A stretch of 64,000 nucleotides of DNA, taken from the NCBI GenBank assembly GCA_942493215.1, contig OW818670.1, forward strand, positions 1,430,279 to 1,494,278, in the 5' to 3' direction. The translations under genes and the position numbers were made by a program. The notes under the pieces were generated by a model that was given only the letters and a program-made list of their open reading frames with translations, searched no databases and was not told the origin of the DNA. Origin of the DNA: G942493215 sp942493215 (GTDB lineage: Bacteria > Bacillota_I > Bacilli_A > RF39 > UBA660). Position 1 is the stretch's first letter. Every line of letters begins with the position of its first letter. Below are positions 32,996 to 41,929 of the stretch, in pieces.

Positions 32996-34654
32996 TTATT
33001 TATTTTGACAAACAAAATTTTTAAATTCTTCTAATCTTTTATTAATTTGTTCTTTAGATAATAACTTTAATATCTCATATAAATCAGGTGTACATAATCT
33101 TGTTGTAATAGATACTCTAATCATTTCAGCAATATCGCCAACATGACCTTTATATTGTAGAGGATTTTCTTTATATGCTTTGACATCAGAAGAATAATTA
33201 TATTTAGTAGCTATTTCTTTTAATTTATTAAACCACTCTTCTTTAGAATCTCTCTGATTATAATAATTATTAAAATAATCTTCTAAAATAGTAAAATTAT
33301 AATTTTTATTTTTATCTATTTCATTATATTTATCATCTTTACTACTAAATAGTTCATCATACATATACCATATTTCTTGTTTTACATCACCATAGAAAGC
33401 ATAATCTTTACGAGGTTTCTTTTGCTCTCTTTCAATATTTAAAATGTTAATGGTATAATCATGATATTTATTTAGTAATTGATAAAATTCATCATCAAAT
33501 TCTTTAGACCAAGTAACAATTCTATCATATATATCTAAAGCTTTTAATGAACTTAAATAATTTCGTGAGATACTAGTTAATTTTTCCATATCAAATAGTG
33601 TTCCACTTGTTGCCATTTTATTAAATGTAAATGTAAAGTCACGATAAGATTTATCAGGATTTTGCATTAGCCAACCCTCAAAATTAGAATTTAGTAAAGT
33701 TGCAAAATAAAGTTTAATAGCTTCAACAGGAACACCTTTACTATGATGATAACTTACCGCTGCTTCTGGGTCTTTACGCTTACTTAATTTTCTTACCGTT
33801 GCACCATCTTTAATATTTAATGGTAAAATGTGAGCATACTTAGGATGATCAAATCCAAATGCTTGCCATATTTCTAAATGATATGGTACCGAAGAAATAT
33901 AAGAGTCATCTCTAGTGACAGTTGTAATACGCATTAAATGATCATCAACGACATGAGCAAAAGCATATGGTGGTATACCATCAGATTTAACTAACACATG
34001 ATCAATATCATTTTGAGGTAGTTCAATTGTACCTTTAATAAGATCCTTAAAAATAATTTTCTTATTAAAATCACCCATACTCTTTAAACGAATAACAAAT
34101 TTTTCACCATTATCTAAATGTTTTTTTACTTCTTCATAAGATAAATTACGACATTTAGCATAATGACTGTAATAACCTACTCGTTCTTTACAAAGTTCTT
34201 GTTGTGAACGCATTTCTTCTAAATCATTTTCAGAACAAAAGCATGGATAAGCACGACCTATTGATACTAAATATTTAGCGAATGCTGCATATATATCTTT
34301 TCTTTGCGATTGAATATATGGACCATAATTGCCCCCATCAATAGGATTTTCATCTATTTTATAATTATAAGCTCTTAAATCATCTAAGATTAATTGTGTT
34401 CCATTTTCAATAGCTCGTTTATCATCAGTATCTTCAATTCTTAATATAAATATACCTTTAGATTGATGAGCAAAAACCTCTGGAAAGAAGGAAGCATATA
34501 AATTACCCATATGCATTCTTCCTGTTGGTGAAGGGGCGAAACGACATACCTCTGCTTCTTCACTTAAATTTCTTACTGGATACTCTTTCTCATAATCTTC
34601 AATTGTTTTAGTTACATTAGGAAACAAAAGCTCTGCTAAAGCATTATAATCCAT
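32996..34654 (-). CDS. gltX: Glutamyl-tRNA synthetase
   Basis: This 552-residue class I synthetase has the HIGH-type motif FAPSPTGRMHMGN at about residue 40 and the KMSKS-type motif KLSKRKD near 265. It also has a Cys cluster (YPCFCSENDLE through KCRNL) and helical anticodon-binding domains. It has about 35 residues before the usual start and an enlarged C-terminal half, so it is longer than typical bacterial GltX (about 480). It is probably co-transcribed with tRNA-Glu. It charges tRNA-Glu and, if GatCAB exists, tRNA-Gln. Confidence 0.94.
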   Translation of the reverse strand: MDYNALAELLFPNVTKTIEDYEKEYPVRNLSEEAEVCRFAPSPTGRMHMGNLYASFFPEVFAHQSKGIFILRIEDTDDKRAIENGTQLILDDLRAYNYKIDENPIDGGNYGPYIQSQRKDIYAAFAKYLVSIGRAYPCFCSENDLEEMRSQQELCKERVGYYSHYAKCRNLSYEEVKKHLDNGEKFVIRLKSMGDFNKKIIFKDLIKGTIELPQNDIDHVLVKSDGIPPYAFAHVVDDHLMRITTVTRDDSYISSVPYHLEIWQAFGFDHPKYAHILPLNIKDGATVRKLSKRKDPEAAVSYHHSKGVPVEAIKLYFATLLNSNFEGWLMQNPDKSYRDFTFTFNKMATSGTLFDMEKLTSISRNYLSSLKALDIYDRIVTWSKEFDDEFYQLLNKYHDYTINILNIEREQKKPRKDYAFYGDVKQEIWYMYDELFSSKDDKYNEIDKNKNYNFTILEDYFNNYYNQRDSKEEWFNKLKEIATKYNYSSDVKAYKENPLQYKGHVGDIAEMIRVSITTRLCTPDLYEILKLLSKEQINKRLEEFKNFVCQNK

Positions 34655-34668
34655 AAAATCACTCTTTT

Positions 34669-35112
34669 CTATAAACTACTTAATTTATCTTTAATTAATT
34701 TATTTACTAGTCCTAAATCAGCTTTACCTTTTACTAATGGTGCAATGGCTCCCATTACTTTACCCATGTCAGTTGGTCCTGTTGGATTTACTTTAGTAAA
34801 TATTTCGTCAATAATCTTAGTTATTTCTTCTTCACTCATTTGAGCCGGCATATAACTATTTAAAATCTTAATTTCCTCATTAGTTTGATTAATTAAGTCT
34901 TCACGATTTCCTTTTTCAAATTCGATTATTGATTCTTTTCTAATTTTAATTTGTTTAGCTATAACCGCAATTACTTCATCATCATTAAGTTCTCTTTTAA
35001 GGTTAATCTCTTCTAATTGCATAGCTCCCTTAACCATACGAATAACTGAAAGTAATTGTTTATTTTGACTTCTCATGGCTTCTTTTAAATCATTCAAAAT
35101 CTTTTCTCTCAT
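34669..35112 (-). CDS. yqeY: YqeY-like GatB-tail domain protein
   Basis: At 147 residues it matches the family length. It has ILNDLKEAMRSQNKQLLSVIRM at the N-terminus, the LNSYMPAQMSEEEI motif in the middle and a C-terminal GKADLGLVNKLI. The domain resembles the tRNA-binding tail of GatB. It follows rpsU as in Bacillus. The function is poorly known. Confidence 0.93.
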   Translation of the reverse strand: MREKILNDLKEAMRSQNKQLLSVIRMVKGAMQLEEINLKRELNDDEVIAVIAKQIKIRKESIIEFEKGNREDLINQTNEEIKILNSYMPAQMSEEEITKIIDEIFTKVNPTGPTDMGKVMGAIAPLVKGKADLGLVNKLIKDKLSSL

Positions 35113-35133
35113 ATTTTTCCTTTCTAATAATAA

Positions 35134-35151
35134 AGAGCCTTAAGCGGCTCT
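35134..35151 (-). other. Hairpin at the rpsU stop codon
   Basis: AGAGCC, six-base loop holding the stop codon, GGCTCT. The T tract is poor, so this is more likely an attenuating or mRNA-end structure between rpsU and yqeY than a full terminator. Confidence 0.5.
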
Positions 35152-35340
35152 ATTAAATGAACGGTCTTTACGACGACTATTTTTAATCGCTTCTTTTTTA
35201 GCGTTTCTTCTTTTTTCTCCTGGCTTAATATAAGATTCTCTTTTGCGTACTTCTTTTAGGAGGCCATCTTTAACATTCTTTTGCTTAAAAGTCCTTAGTG
35301 CTCCATCAACATTACCGTTTCTGACGATCACTTTTGTCAT
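35140..35340 (-). CDS. rpsU: 30S ribosomal protein S21
   Basis: The 66-residue basic protein has the S21 pattern: VIVRNGNVDGALRTFKQK, EVRKRESYIKPGEKRR and a C-terminal KNSRRKDRS. GGGAGGGG precedes the ATG. It is followed by yqeY, the order known from Bacilli. Confidence 0.97.
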   Translation of the reverse strand: MTKVIVRNGNVDGALRTFKQKNVKDGLLKEVRKRESYIKPGEKRRNAKKEAIKNSRRKDRSFNRAA

Positions 35341-35369
35341 TTAAATCCCCTCCCTTCTCGTACATTGCC

Positions 35370-35398
35370 ATTATATCATAACACTTTATTTGTGACAA
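35370..35398 (-). promoter_or_regulatory. Sigma-A promoter of rpsU-yqeY
   Basis: On the minus strand TTGTCA (35398-35393), 17 bases, TATAAT (35375-35370), about 30 bases before the rpsU start. In the remaining gap up to 35658 I see no convincing gene. Confidence 0.75.
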
Positions 35399-35658
35399 CA
35401 CTTTTATTTACTAAAAATTAAAAAAAGAAAGAAAAATCTCTCTTTTTGGAGTTTAAAGTGCCTAAATTAGACTATATTGTGTTTTTTTGTTCCAAAATAG
35501 ATATTTTTAGAGTTGGCAACCATAAACTTCTTTATCAAATGGTTAATAAATTTTCCCACTTAATTTACAATAAGTGCTGTTTTTCTAATATATTAATATT
35601 CAATCTTATCTTTTCTTATTACCCTTATCGAAACATTACACATATTTAATCATACTAA

Positions 35659-35680
35659 AAAAGAGAAATAATTCTCTTTT
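35659..35680 (-). terminator. Terminator of the bacteriocin-like precursor gene
   Basis: AAAAGAGAA, ATAA, TTCTCTTTT, then T residues on the minus strand, five bases after the stop. Confidence 0.82.
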
Positions 35681-35684
35681 CATA

Positions 35685-35852
35685 TTAAAGTGAGCACATT
35701 GAACCATTATGAATTCTTCTAATAGATGAGCCAAGATTTCTACCTAATTCTAAAATGGTATTAAATCCCTTTATTATATAACTAAGAAGTGAGCCACTCA
35801 TACTTAAGCCCCCTCTTATTTCTAATAATTGTTGTTTTTCTAATTTATTCAT
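35685..35852 (-). CDS. Double-glycine leader bacteriocin-like precursor (peptide 2)
   Basis: The 55-residue peptide has the leader MNKLEKQQLLEIRGG and a 40-residue core starting LSMSGSLLSYIIKGFN and ending in MCSL. The leader pattern LLxIxGG is the substrate signature of C39-peptidase exporters, and such an exporter is encoded at 37.2-39.3 kb. The ATG at 35852 follows AAGGAGGG; a longer upstream start is rejected because it would run into the remnant. The core is amphipathic with one Cys. Antimicrobial or signalling activity is inferred. Confidence 0.8.
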   Translation of the reverse strand: MNKLEKQQLLEIRGGLSMSGSLLSYIIKGFNTILELGRNLGSSIRRIHNGSMCSL

Positions 35853-35866
35853 TCTTTCCCTCCTTA

Positions 35867-35912
35867 TTATTTTAAACATTTGTTAGGTCTTAAATAACCA
35901 TCTAAACCACAA
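35867..35912 (-). pseudogene. 3' remnant of a bacteriocin-like precursor gene
   Basis: In frame, this piece encodes YDCGLDGYLRPNKCLK and a stop, with no start or leader upstream. Its last 37 bases (35868-35904) differ by one base from the 3' end of the intact precursor gene (36606-36642), and both encode DGYLRPNKCLK. It lies between the methyltransferase and precursor 2, and is best read as a broken paralogue. Confidence 0.75.
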
Positions 35913-35924
35913 TCATATAATAAA

Positions 35925-36575
35925 CTATTTTATATTCCTAACAATAAATATAAAAGTTCTTCCTTTTGTTATCTCTTGAAAATTGTAGTTTTCTTTTACT
36001 ATGAAAGACTCTAATTTAAATGAATTTTTGTCAAGGAAATTGTACATTTCACTTTCGGTATACAAATTGCAAAATAGCACCTTTTCATCACTATTTGAAA
36101 ATTGATCTTTAACGAATGTTTCTCCATTTCCTTCTTTCATAACTAATATTAATGGTGCATTAGGTTTTAATATGCTTCTAATTTTAATGATTACTTCATC
36201 TAATTCTCTTTTAGGAATATAAAATAACACATAGAATGCCATAACACCATCAAATTCATTTTCACTAAATTCTTTAGTAATATCACTCGCTGATAATTCT
36301 CTAAAATCAATTTGTGGATATTTTAATTTAGCTATTCGCAACATTTCACTTGATATATCTATTCCAATTGGAGCTAAGCCACTTTCTTTCAAATAATTAG
36401 TGACATAGCCTGTGCCACAGCCTATATCTAAAACCTTGGAATTGCTATTTAACATTGAAATAAATTTGTCTATTATTTCCTTGTCACTCCAATCATCATC
36501 CCAATATTTTGAATAATCATTAGCCATTTTATCATATATTTTTTTAACACTATTGATTTTATCATTGTCTTTCAT
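35925..36575 (-). CDS. SAM-dependent methyltransferase (class I)
   Basis: This 216-residue methyltransferase has motif I VLDIGCGTGYVTNYLK (about 45-60), the acidic residue after strand 2 (GIDISSEM), and motif post-II with DGVMAFYVLFYIPK. It lies inside the bacteriocin-like cassette between two precursor genes. It could modify a product, or be an unrelated resident gene; similar enzymes are common as housekeeping accessory genes. AGGTGATC precedes the ATG. Confidence 0.85.
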   Translation of the reverse strand: MKDNDKINSVKKIYDKMANDYSKYWDDDWSDKEIIDKFISMLNSNSKVLDIGCGTGYVTNYLKESGLAPIGIDISSEMLRIAKLKYPQIDFRELSASDITKEFSENEFDGVMAFYVLFYIPKRELDEVIIKIRSILKPNAPLILVMKEGNGETFVKDQFSNSDEKVLFCNLYTESEMYNFLDKNSFKLESFIVKENYNFQEITKGRTFIFIVRNIK

Positions 36576-36604
36576 ATTAGATCACCTAATTACATTATAC
36601 CATA

Positions 36605-36742
36605 CTATTTTAAACATTTATTAGGTCTTAAATAACCATCTATAACGCCGATAATAAAAGTGATTCCGGCACCAATTATGCCTGCAATTGTCCAACAAAA
36701 ACCACCTTTAATACTTAATAATTCGTTTTTATTTAAATACAT
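36605..36742 (-). CDS. Double-glycine leader bacteriocin-like precursor (peptide 1)
   Basis: The 45-residue frame has the leader MYLNKNELLSIKGG and a 31-residue core starting FCWTIAGIIGAGITF and ending RPNKCLK. The core has a Gly-rich hydrophobic helix with GxxxG-like spacing and two Cys (residues 16 and 43) that could form a disulfide. The leader matches peptide 2 (LLxI-K/R-GG). It sits just after the accessory gene of the exporter, with GGAAAGGG upstream. It is strongly supported as an exported peptide; the activity is inferred. Confidence 0.85.
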   Translation of the reverse strand: MYLNKNELLSIKGGFCWTIAGIIGAGITFIIGVIDGYLRPNKCLK

Positions 36743-36744
36743 AT

Positions 36745-37200
36745 TTAAATCATCCCTTTCCTTATTCTTTCCTTAAATAATTGATATATCGTTGTCTTCC
36801 CTATTATAAATTTTAATTCTAAAATATTATTATTAATTATACTATATTTATTAATTATCGTTTTCAATGTTACTTCCCGATATCTTTGATTATTGTCCAA
36901 ATAATAATCGGAACTTATGTTAATAACTTTATAATCTTTTTTCTTATTATCAATTAATAATGTTTTATTAGTAATATTATTAACATCTCTTTCTAAAACT
37001 AGAATGTTTATGTAATAGTCCTGATTATCTTTTTGAACTAATCCTTCATAGATTTTAATTTTATTATAAGGATAAAAATATATTAACAGTCCTAATATAA
37101 ACAAACTTGTTATAACAATAATTAACCATATTATAATTTTATGGGGAATTTTTTGTAACCATACCGTTTTGTTGTTATCTAATATTTCAATGCTATCCAT
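36745..37200 (-). CDS. Accessory membrane protein of the bacteriocin exporter
   Basis: This 151-residue protein has one membrane helix near the N-terminus (about 21-44) followed by an extracytoplasmic domain rich in beta strands (IYEGLVQKDNQDYYINILV). It overlaps the end of the exporter gene and directly precedes precursor 1. By position and topology it is like a shortened HlyD/MesE-type accessory protein, but it lacks the long coiled-coil of that family. An earlier ATG at 37212 is too close to the AAAGGA site. An immunity role is an alternative. Confidence 0.65.
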   Translation of the reverse strand: MDSIEILDNNKTVWLQKIPHKIIIWLIIVITSLFILGLLIYFYPYNKIKIYEGLVQKDNQDYYINILVLERDVNNITNKTLLIDNKKKDYKVINISSDYYLDNNQRYREVTLKTIINKYSIINNNILELKFIIGKTTIYQLFKERIRKGMI

Positions 37201-39289
37201 TTTTATAATCATTCCTTTTTATTACGCCTTTACTAAGTTCAATAACACGATCAAATAAATCCATATTATCTAAACGGTGAGAAATAACAATAATTGTTTT
37301 ATTAGTAAATTTAGTAAATAGTTGTTTGAGAATTTGTCGCTCTAAATTAATATCAACTTGGTTTAATCCTTCGTCAATTAATAGTATATTAAATGGTTTT
37401 AAAATAGTACGCGCTAAAATAATACGTTGTTTTTCGCCACCCGAAAGATTAAAACCATTTTCTTCAATATATAAATTATAACCAGCATTATTTCTTTCTA
37501 TTATTTCATTAATATGGCACATATTAGTAACTTCTAAAAAATCTTCATCATTCACTTTTCTTCTTAAAATAATATTGTTATAGAGAGAATCGGTAAACAA
37601 TATTTCCTGTTGGGAGATATAACAGATACTATCTTTTAGAGTTTTAATGTCATAATCATTAATGTCAACGTTATCTAAAAAAACAGTGTTACGATTAGCT
37701 TCATAATAGCGCATTAATAATCTTAATAAAGTACTTTTCCCACTACCACTTGTTCCTAATAACATAACTTTTTCACCATTTTTTATTGTTAAATTAATAT
37801 CAAGTAATATATCCTTTTCATTATTATAACTATAATTTAAATGTTTAATATCAATCTTTCCACTAATACTTTTATTTATATGGCCATTATTTTCTTGATC
37901 ATAATTCTTAAGACCATCAATTCTTTTCAAGGCATTTCTAGCTTCTTTATAGTTCGTATCTAAATCAATAATATTGCGTATTGGAGCTAGAAAATTAGTT
38001 AATAACGTATTAAATAGAATTAAATTAGCAATCGTTAATTTCCCCTCTAGAACGGTTAAAGAGCCGACTAATATGATAGCCAAAAAACCAATATCATTAA
38101 TAATCTCTTTAATAATATATTGATAATTATAAAGATTATCAAAATGATATATTTTCTTTAATAATGAAACATATCTATGTTCATAATTATGCTGCATATT
38201 ATTTTCTAGACTTAATCCTTTAATAGCTTCAAATCCATTTATTGTTTCAATCATCGTTGAAGTAACAAGAGCTTTTTGTTCCTGCGATTCATTAATAATT
38301 CTTGTAAATAGATGTTTAAATATTATAACTGTTATGATGTATAACAGTAAAATCATTAATGATATAACTAGTAGTTTTGAGCTTATCATATAAAGAAAAA
38401 AGACAGTGACAATCGCTAAAGGTAAATCAACAAATATTGATACTACTATTTTACTAATAATATTTCTAATTATTTGAATATCATTAAAACGCGATACAAT
38501 ATCACCGGTGGCATGATTACGATAATAACGATATGGGAGGTGAAGAATGTATTTTAAAGTGTCCACAGTTAAAGAAGAATCAATTTTTTGGTTTAAAAAT
38601 ATAAATAGCTTATTACGATAAAAGTCCGTTATTATTTTAATAAAATAAATGACCATAAAGATTAAGGTAATACAATATATATTTGTTTTATTACTATCAT
38701 TAATAGCTTCTAACATATATTTAACAAAGAATGATGAAGCAATACCAAAGATAGTTAATATAATTGATAATAAAAATATTATTTTTAAATATTTCTTATT
38801 ATCTAATACCATTGGCATTAATAAATTATAATATGGGGTGCTTTTATTTATAAGAGGTATATTTTTGATGGGGAATAATACTATTAATATACCATGCCAA
38901 ATACGTTCAAATTCTTCAAAAGATATTTTTTTAATCCAACCATTAGGATCACCAATGACAAGATTCTTTTTTTTGTAATTAATATTATATATAACAACAT
39001 AGTGTTGGTAAGTATTGTCGATTACAACATGAGCAATACAAGGTAATATAATCTTAAAATCTTTTATTTTATCTAAAGAACACTTTATTCCATAAGCCTC
39101 AAAATTAAGTTTCTTACTCGCTTCGATTAAGTTATAAGCACTAACACCGGTTTTATCAGTATTAGTCATATCTCTTAATGTTTCGATATCAACATAGCCA
39201 CCATAATATTTGATAATCATTAAGAGACAAGAAATGCCACAATCACTAATTCCTTCTTGTTTTACTAATGGATATCTAATACATCTCAC
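37193..39289 (-). CDS. Peptidase-containing ABC exporter (C39 peptidase, membrane domain, ATPase)
   Basis: The 698-residue exporter has three parts. The C39 peptidase (1-140) has Cys17 in QEGISDCGISC, His96 in QHYVVIY and Asp114 in GDPNGW. The membrane domain spans about 165-440. The ATPase has Walker A GTSGSGKST (512-520), signature LSGGEKQR (615-622), Walker B ILLIDE (635-640) and His671. All catalytic residues are present. Such proteins cut double-glycine leaders and export the peptide core. Two matching precursor genes lie downstream in the same orientation. Confidence 0.96.
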   Translation of the reverse strand: MRCIRYPLVKQEGISDCGISCLLMIIKYYGGYVDIETLRDMTNTDKTGVSAYNLIEASKKLNFEAYGIKCSLDKIKDFKIILPCIAHVVIDNTYQHYVVIYNINYKKKNLVIGDPNGWIKKISFEEFERIWHGILIVLFPIKNIPLINKSTPYYNLLMPMVLDNKKYLKIIFLLSIILTIFGIASSFFVKYMLEAINDSNKTNIYCITLIFMVIYFIKIITDFYRNKLFIFLNQKIDSSLTVDTLKYILHLPYRYYRNHATGDIVSRFNDIQIIRNIISKIVVSIFVDLPLAIVTVFFLYMISSKLLVISLMILLLYIITVIIFKHLFTRIINESQEQKALVTSTMIETINGFEAIKGLSLENNMQHNYEHRYVSLLKKIYHFDNLYNYQYIIKEIINDIGFLAIILVGSLTVLEGKLTIANLILFNTLLTNFLAPIRNIIDLDTNYKEARNALKRIDGLKNYDQENNGHINKSISGKIDIKHLNYSYNNEKDILLDINLTIKNGEKVMLLGTSGSGKSTLLRLLMRYYEANRNTVFLDNVDINDYDIKTLKDSICYISQQEILFTDSLYNNIILRRKVNDEDFLEVTNMCHINEIIERNNAGYNLYIEENGFNLSGGEKQRIILARTILKPFNILLIDEGLNQVDINLERQILKQLFTKFTNKTIIVISHRLDNMDLFDRVIELSKGVIKRNDYKNG

Positions 39290-39339
39290 CTCCCTAACAT
39301 TAATATACTAATAATGTTAGAGTTTTCCTTGTCACAAAA

Positions 39340-39368
39340 AAAGAAAATAAATTAATTATTTTTCTTTT
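39340..39368 (-). terminator. rsmD terminator overlapping its stop codon
   Basis: AAAGAAAATAA and the downstream TTATTTTTCTTT pair imperfectly (one bulge), with the stop at 39352 inside and a T run after it on the minus strand. Confidence 0.65.
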
Positions 39369-39900
39369 TAAATATCTTTATTTTTTTTGTCCCATAAATC
39401 TTTTCTTTATATATAGTAAAATCATTACTATATATATCTTGGAACTCATATTCACATATTATTAAGCCATTAGTACTAAGTAAATTATTTTGATAAATAA
39501 ATGTTAAGATATTTTCAATAATATGCTCTTTATAAGGTGGATCAAGAAATATTAAATCAAATTGTTGATTGTTCTTAGATACTTTTTTTAAAAACTCTAG
39601 ATAATCTTGACGCACTAAATAATAGTCTTCTTCTATCTTTATATTATTAATATTATTTTGTAAAGTTTTAATAACTTCATTATTTTGATCTACAAAATAA
39701 CAACTTTTAGCGCCATTACTTAAGGCTTCTAGTCCTAGACTACCACTGCCTGCAAATAAGTCTAAACAATTAGCATCTTTAACATAGCCGTTAATCATCG
39801 CAAATAATGATTCTTTAACTCGATCCATTGTTGGACGTGTTCCGACAATATCATAGCCATCAATTTTTCGACCTTTATATTTACCACTTATAATGCGCAT
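39352..39900 (-). CDS. rsmD: 16S rRNA (guanine(966)-N2)-methyltransferase
   Basis: The 182-residue protein has MRIISGKYKGRKI at the N-terminus, RPTMDRVKESLFAMI, motif I LDLFAGSGSLGLEALSNGA (about 42-60) and the catalytic LIFLDPPYKE (about 117). It methylates G966 of 16S rRNA. It follows ylbE and ylbD as in the Bacillus ylb cluster (rsmD is ylbH). Confidence 0.95.
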   Translation of the reverse strand: MRIISGKYKGRKIDGYDIVGTRPTMDRVKESLFAMINGYVKDANCLDLFAGSGSLGLEALSNGAKSCYFVDQNNEVIKTLQNNINNIKIEEDYYLVRQDYLEFLKKVSKNNQQFDLIFLDPPYKEHIIENILTFIYQNNLLSTNGLIICEYEFQDIYSNDFTIYKEKIYGTKKIKIFKKKNN

Positions 39901-39912
39901 ATTATCACCCTT

Positions 39913-40134
39913 TTATTTTAATGTTGCTAATATTGTTTGTAAAAAATCTACTGTTTGTATAACCTTATTAATACGATCTTCTGGTCTTAATTTATAATCT
40001 GTTTTAACTTGTTCTTCAAACATTCGAAACATAGTTGAATCACGGTTTAAAACTTTGTACCAGTTAGAGTTTTCACGAATATACTTCTGGTATTGGGGAT
40101 TATTACGAATTTTAAATTGTGTATCTAAATTCAT
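39913..40134 (-). CDS. ylbE: YlbE family protein
   Basis: The 73-residue protein has the family block NNPQYQKYIRENSNWYKVLNR and a helical tail. Its start overlaps the stop of ylbD. The order ylbD-ylbE-rsmD matches Bacillus, but ylbF and ylbG are absent between. The function is unknown. Confidence 0.85.
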   Translation of the reverse strand: MNLDTQFKIRNNPQYQKYIRENSNWYKVLNRDSTMFRMFEEQVKTDYKLRPEDRINKVIQTVDFLQTILATLK

Positions 40135-40511
40135 TAATCCTCAAAATGTCGGTATAAAGGACGAGGCTTATAAGTTTCTTTAGGAGGTGTTGTATCTTCA
40201 GTTTTTTTAGTTGTTAAATCTTGAACAACTCCTACTACTCTCTGAAGATTACTAACGCCTGTTTGAACATTATCAAGATTAATATTTTTAATCCAATTGA
40301 AGATATCCGCTAAACCGATTGTTCCAGCAGCTGTAGCCGCCGCTTTAACCGTTTCTGTTTTGGCCGTATAAGTCTTCCATGCCTCTTTGTCCTCACCATA
40401 TAAATCAAAAATTTCATAAAATTTTTGCCATGTCATATCCCCACTTCTGACATAATCTATTAGCTTGGGATTCTTTTTTACAAATGTTTTAAATAGTTCC
40501 TTATTATCCAT
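40134..40511 (-). CDS. ylbD: YlbD-family (spore coat related) protein
   Basis: This 125-residue protein carries the YlbD N-terminal pattern FVKKNPKLIDYVRSGDMTWQ and YEIFDLYGEDKEAW. The C-terminus is Thr/Lys/Pro-rich and ends in YRHFED. In Bacillus YlbD is a putative coat protein. The ATG at 40511 is preferred (AGGTGG upstream); two more in-frame starts lie within nine bases. Confidence 0.85.
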   Translation of the reverse strand: MDNKELFKTFVKKNPKLIDYVRSGDMTWQKFYEIFDLYGEDKEAWKTYTAKTETVKAAATAAGTIGLADIFNWIKNINLDNVQTGVSNLQRVVGVVQDLTTKKTEDTTPPKETYKPRPLYRHFED

Positions 40512-40563
40512 CATAACCACCTACTACTTAATTATATGAGTAATAGATAAAAAGTTGATTAAG

Positions 40564-41916
40564 TTAATTATTTGGTGTAAGGTGTAATCGTTTATCTATC
40601 TCTGTTTGTCTTCGATCAATCAATTGTTCGCGATCAGGACCAATCCCAATAAATGTTACAGGAACTTCAGTGTATAGTTCAATGAATTTAATGAATTCTT
40701 GTACTTGAGGTGGTAATTCCTCGAAGGTTCTAGCAGCACTAAAATCAACATCAGTTCCAGAAAAAGTTTTATAGACTGGTGTATAATCTTCTACATAACC
40801 AGATGTAAGAACACAAGATCTAGTTACAGTATCTGCACCTAGACAAATTTTTTTTCTTTGATATTCATAACAAACCTTAAATTCTGGTATCTTAAATAAA
40901 GTATCAACATGATTTACTACTAAATCAGTTATGCCATTGAGTTGAATAGACTTTTTTAAAGCCGTCAAATCTAACCACCCAATGCGTCTTGGTCGTTTTG
41001 TTGTAGTACCAATTTCATGACCTAATTCCCGAATTCTTATTTCCGTATCTCCAAATATCTCGGTTGGGAACGGTCCTTCACCAACTTTGGAACAATATGC
41101 TTTTAAAACTCCATATATGTGCCCAATATTATGAGGATTTAAGCCACTTCCGGTTAAAATACCACCAATTGTACAATTTGAAGAAGTAACAAACGGAAAT
41201 GCTCCATGATCAATATCTAAAAATGTTGCTTGAGCACCTTCACAAATAACTTTTTTACCTTCAGCAATATAATTATGCAAAAGTTCAACAGTATCACAAA
41301 CATAAGGCTCTAATTCATTAATATAGGCCCTATAGGATTTAACATATTCACAAAAAGTCTTAATTATATTAGCATACTGACAACCATATAAACCAAAAAA
41401 CTTATTCTTATTGTTTATATTCTCAGATAGCTTTTCCATATATGTGTTATCTAGTAAATCCCGCATTCTAATTCCAATACGACCTACTTTATCTTGGTAG
41501 GCTGGTCCAATACCCCGTTTTGTTGTCCCTATTTTCTTATCACCTTTTATTTTTTCTTCTAGTTCATCTTGATCAATATGATAAGGAAATATAACATGAG
41601 CTATGTCACTAATACGTAAGCCATCAACACTTATGCCTCTATCTTTTAGAATACTTATTTCTTCTAATAAAACTTTTAGATCAATAACAACACCATTACC
41701 AATAACCGCTAATGCGTTAGGATTTAAAATACTTGATGGTATAAGATGAAATGCAAATTTTTCGCCATTTACAACAATTGTATGACCAGCATTATTTCCA
41801 CCCTGACATCTTACAACCGCATCGGCATCTTGAGCAAGTTTGTCAACAATTCTTCCTTTTCCTTCATCACCAAGAAAGGTACCAACAACAGCATCAACAG
41901 TTCCACTTTTTTTCAT
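40564..41916 (-). CDS. purA: Adenylosuccinate synthetase
   Basis: The 450-residue GTP-dependent enzyme of AMP synthesis has the P-loop region VVGTFLGDEGKGRIVDKL (usual W before GD replaced by L), NNAGHTI, GTTKRGIGPAYQDK, QATFLDIDHGAFPFVTSSN and TTTKRPRRIGWLDL. The length is about 20 residues over the common value because of an insertion or tail. I chose the ATG at 41916 (GGAGAG upstream) over a start 30 bases earlier that overlaps parC. It is downstream of parC by 13 bases. Confidence 0.95.
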   Translation of the reverse strand: MKKSGTVDAVVGTFLGDEGKGRIVDKLAQDADAVVRCQGGNNAGHTIVVNGEKFAFHLIPSSILNPNALAVIGNGVVIDLKVLLEEISILKDRGISVDGLRISDIAHVIFPYHIDQDELEEKIKGDKKIGTTKRGIGPAYQDKVGRIGIRMRDLLDNTYMEKLSENINNKNKFFGLYGCQYANIIKTFCEYVKSYRAYINELEPYVCDTVELLHNYIAEGKKVICEGAQATFLDIDHGAFPFVTSSNCTIGGILTGSGLNPHNIGHIYGVLKAYCSKVGEGPFPTEIFGDTEIRIRELGHEIGTTTKRPRRIGWLDLTALKKSIQLNGITDLVVNHVDTLFKIPEFKVCYEYQRKKICLGADTVTRSCVLTSGYVEDYTPVYKTFSGTDVDFSAARTFEELPPQVQEFIKFIELYTEVPVTFIGIGPDREQLIDRRQTEIDKRLHLTPNN

Positions 41917-41929
41917 AATCTTCTCTCCT

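Noticed and set aside
35446..35649. Open frame of 67 codons on the plus strand in the gap between rpsU and the bacteriocin gene, considered as an immunity gene
   Set aside because: It has no start signal or promoter and no helix pattern typical of immunity proteins, and the strand is opposite to the cassette.
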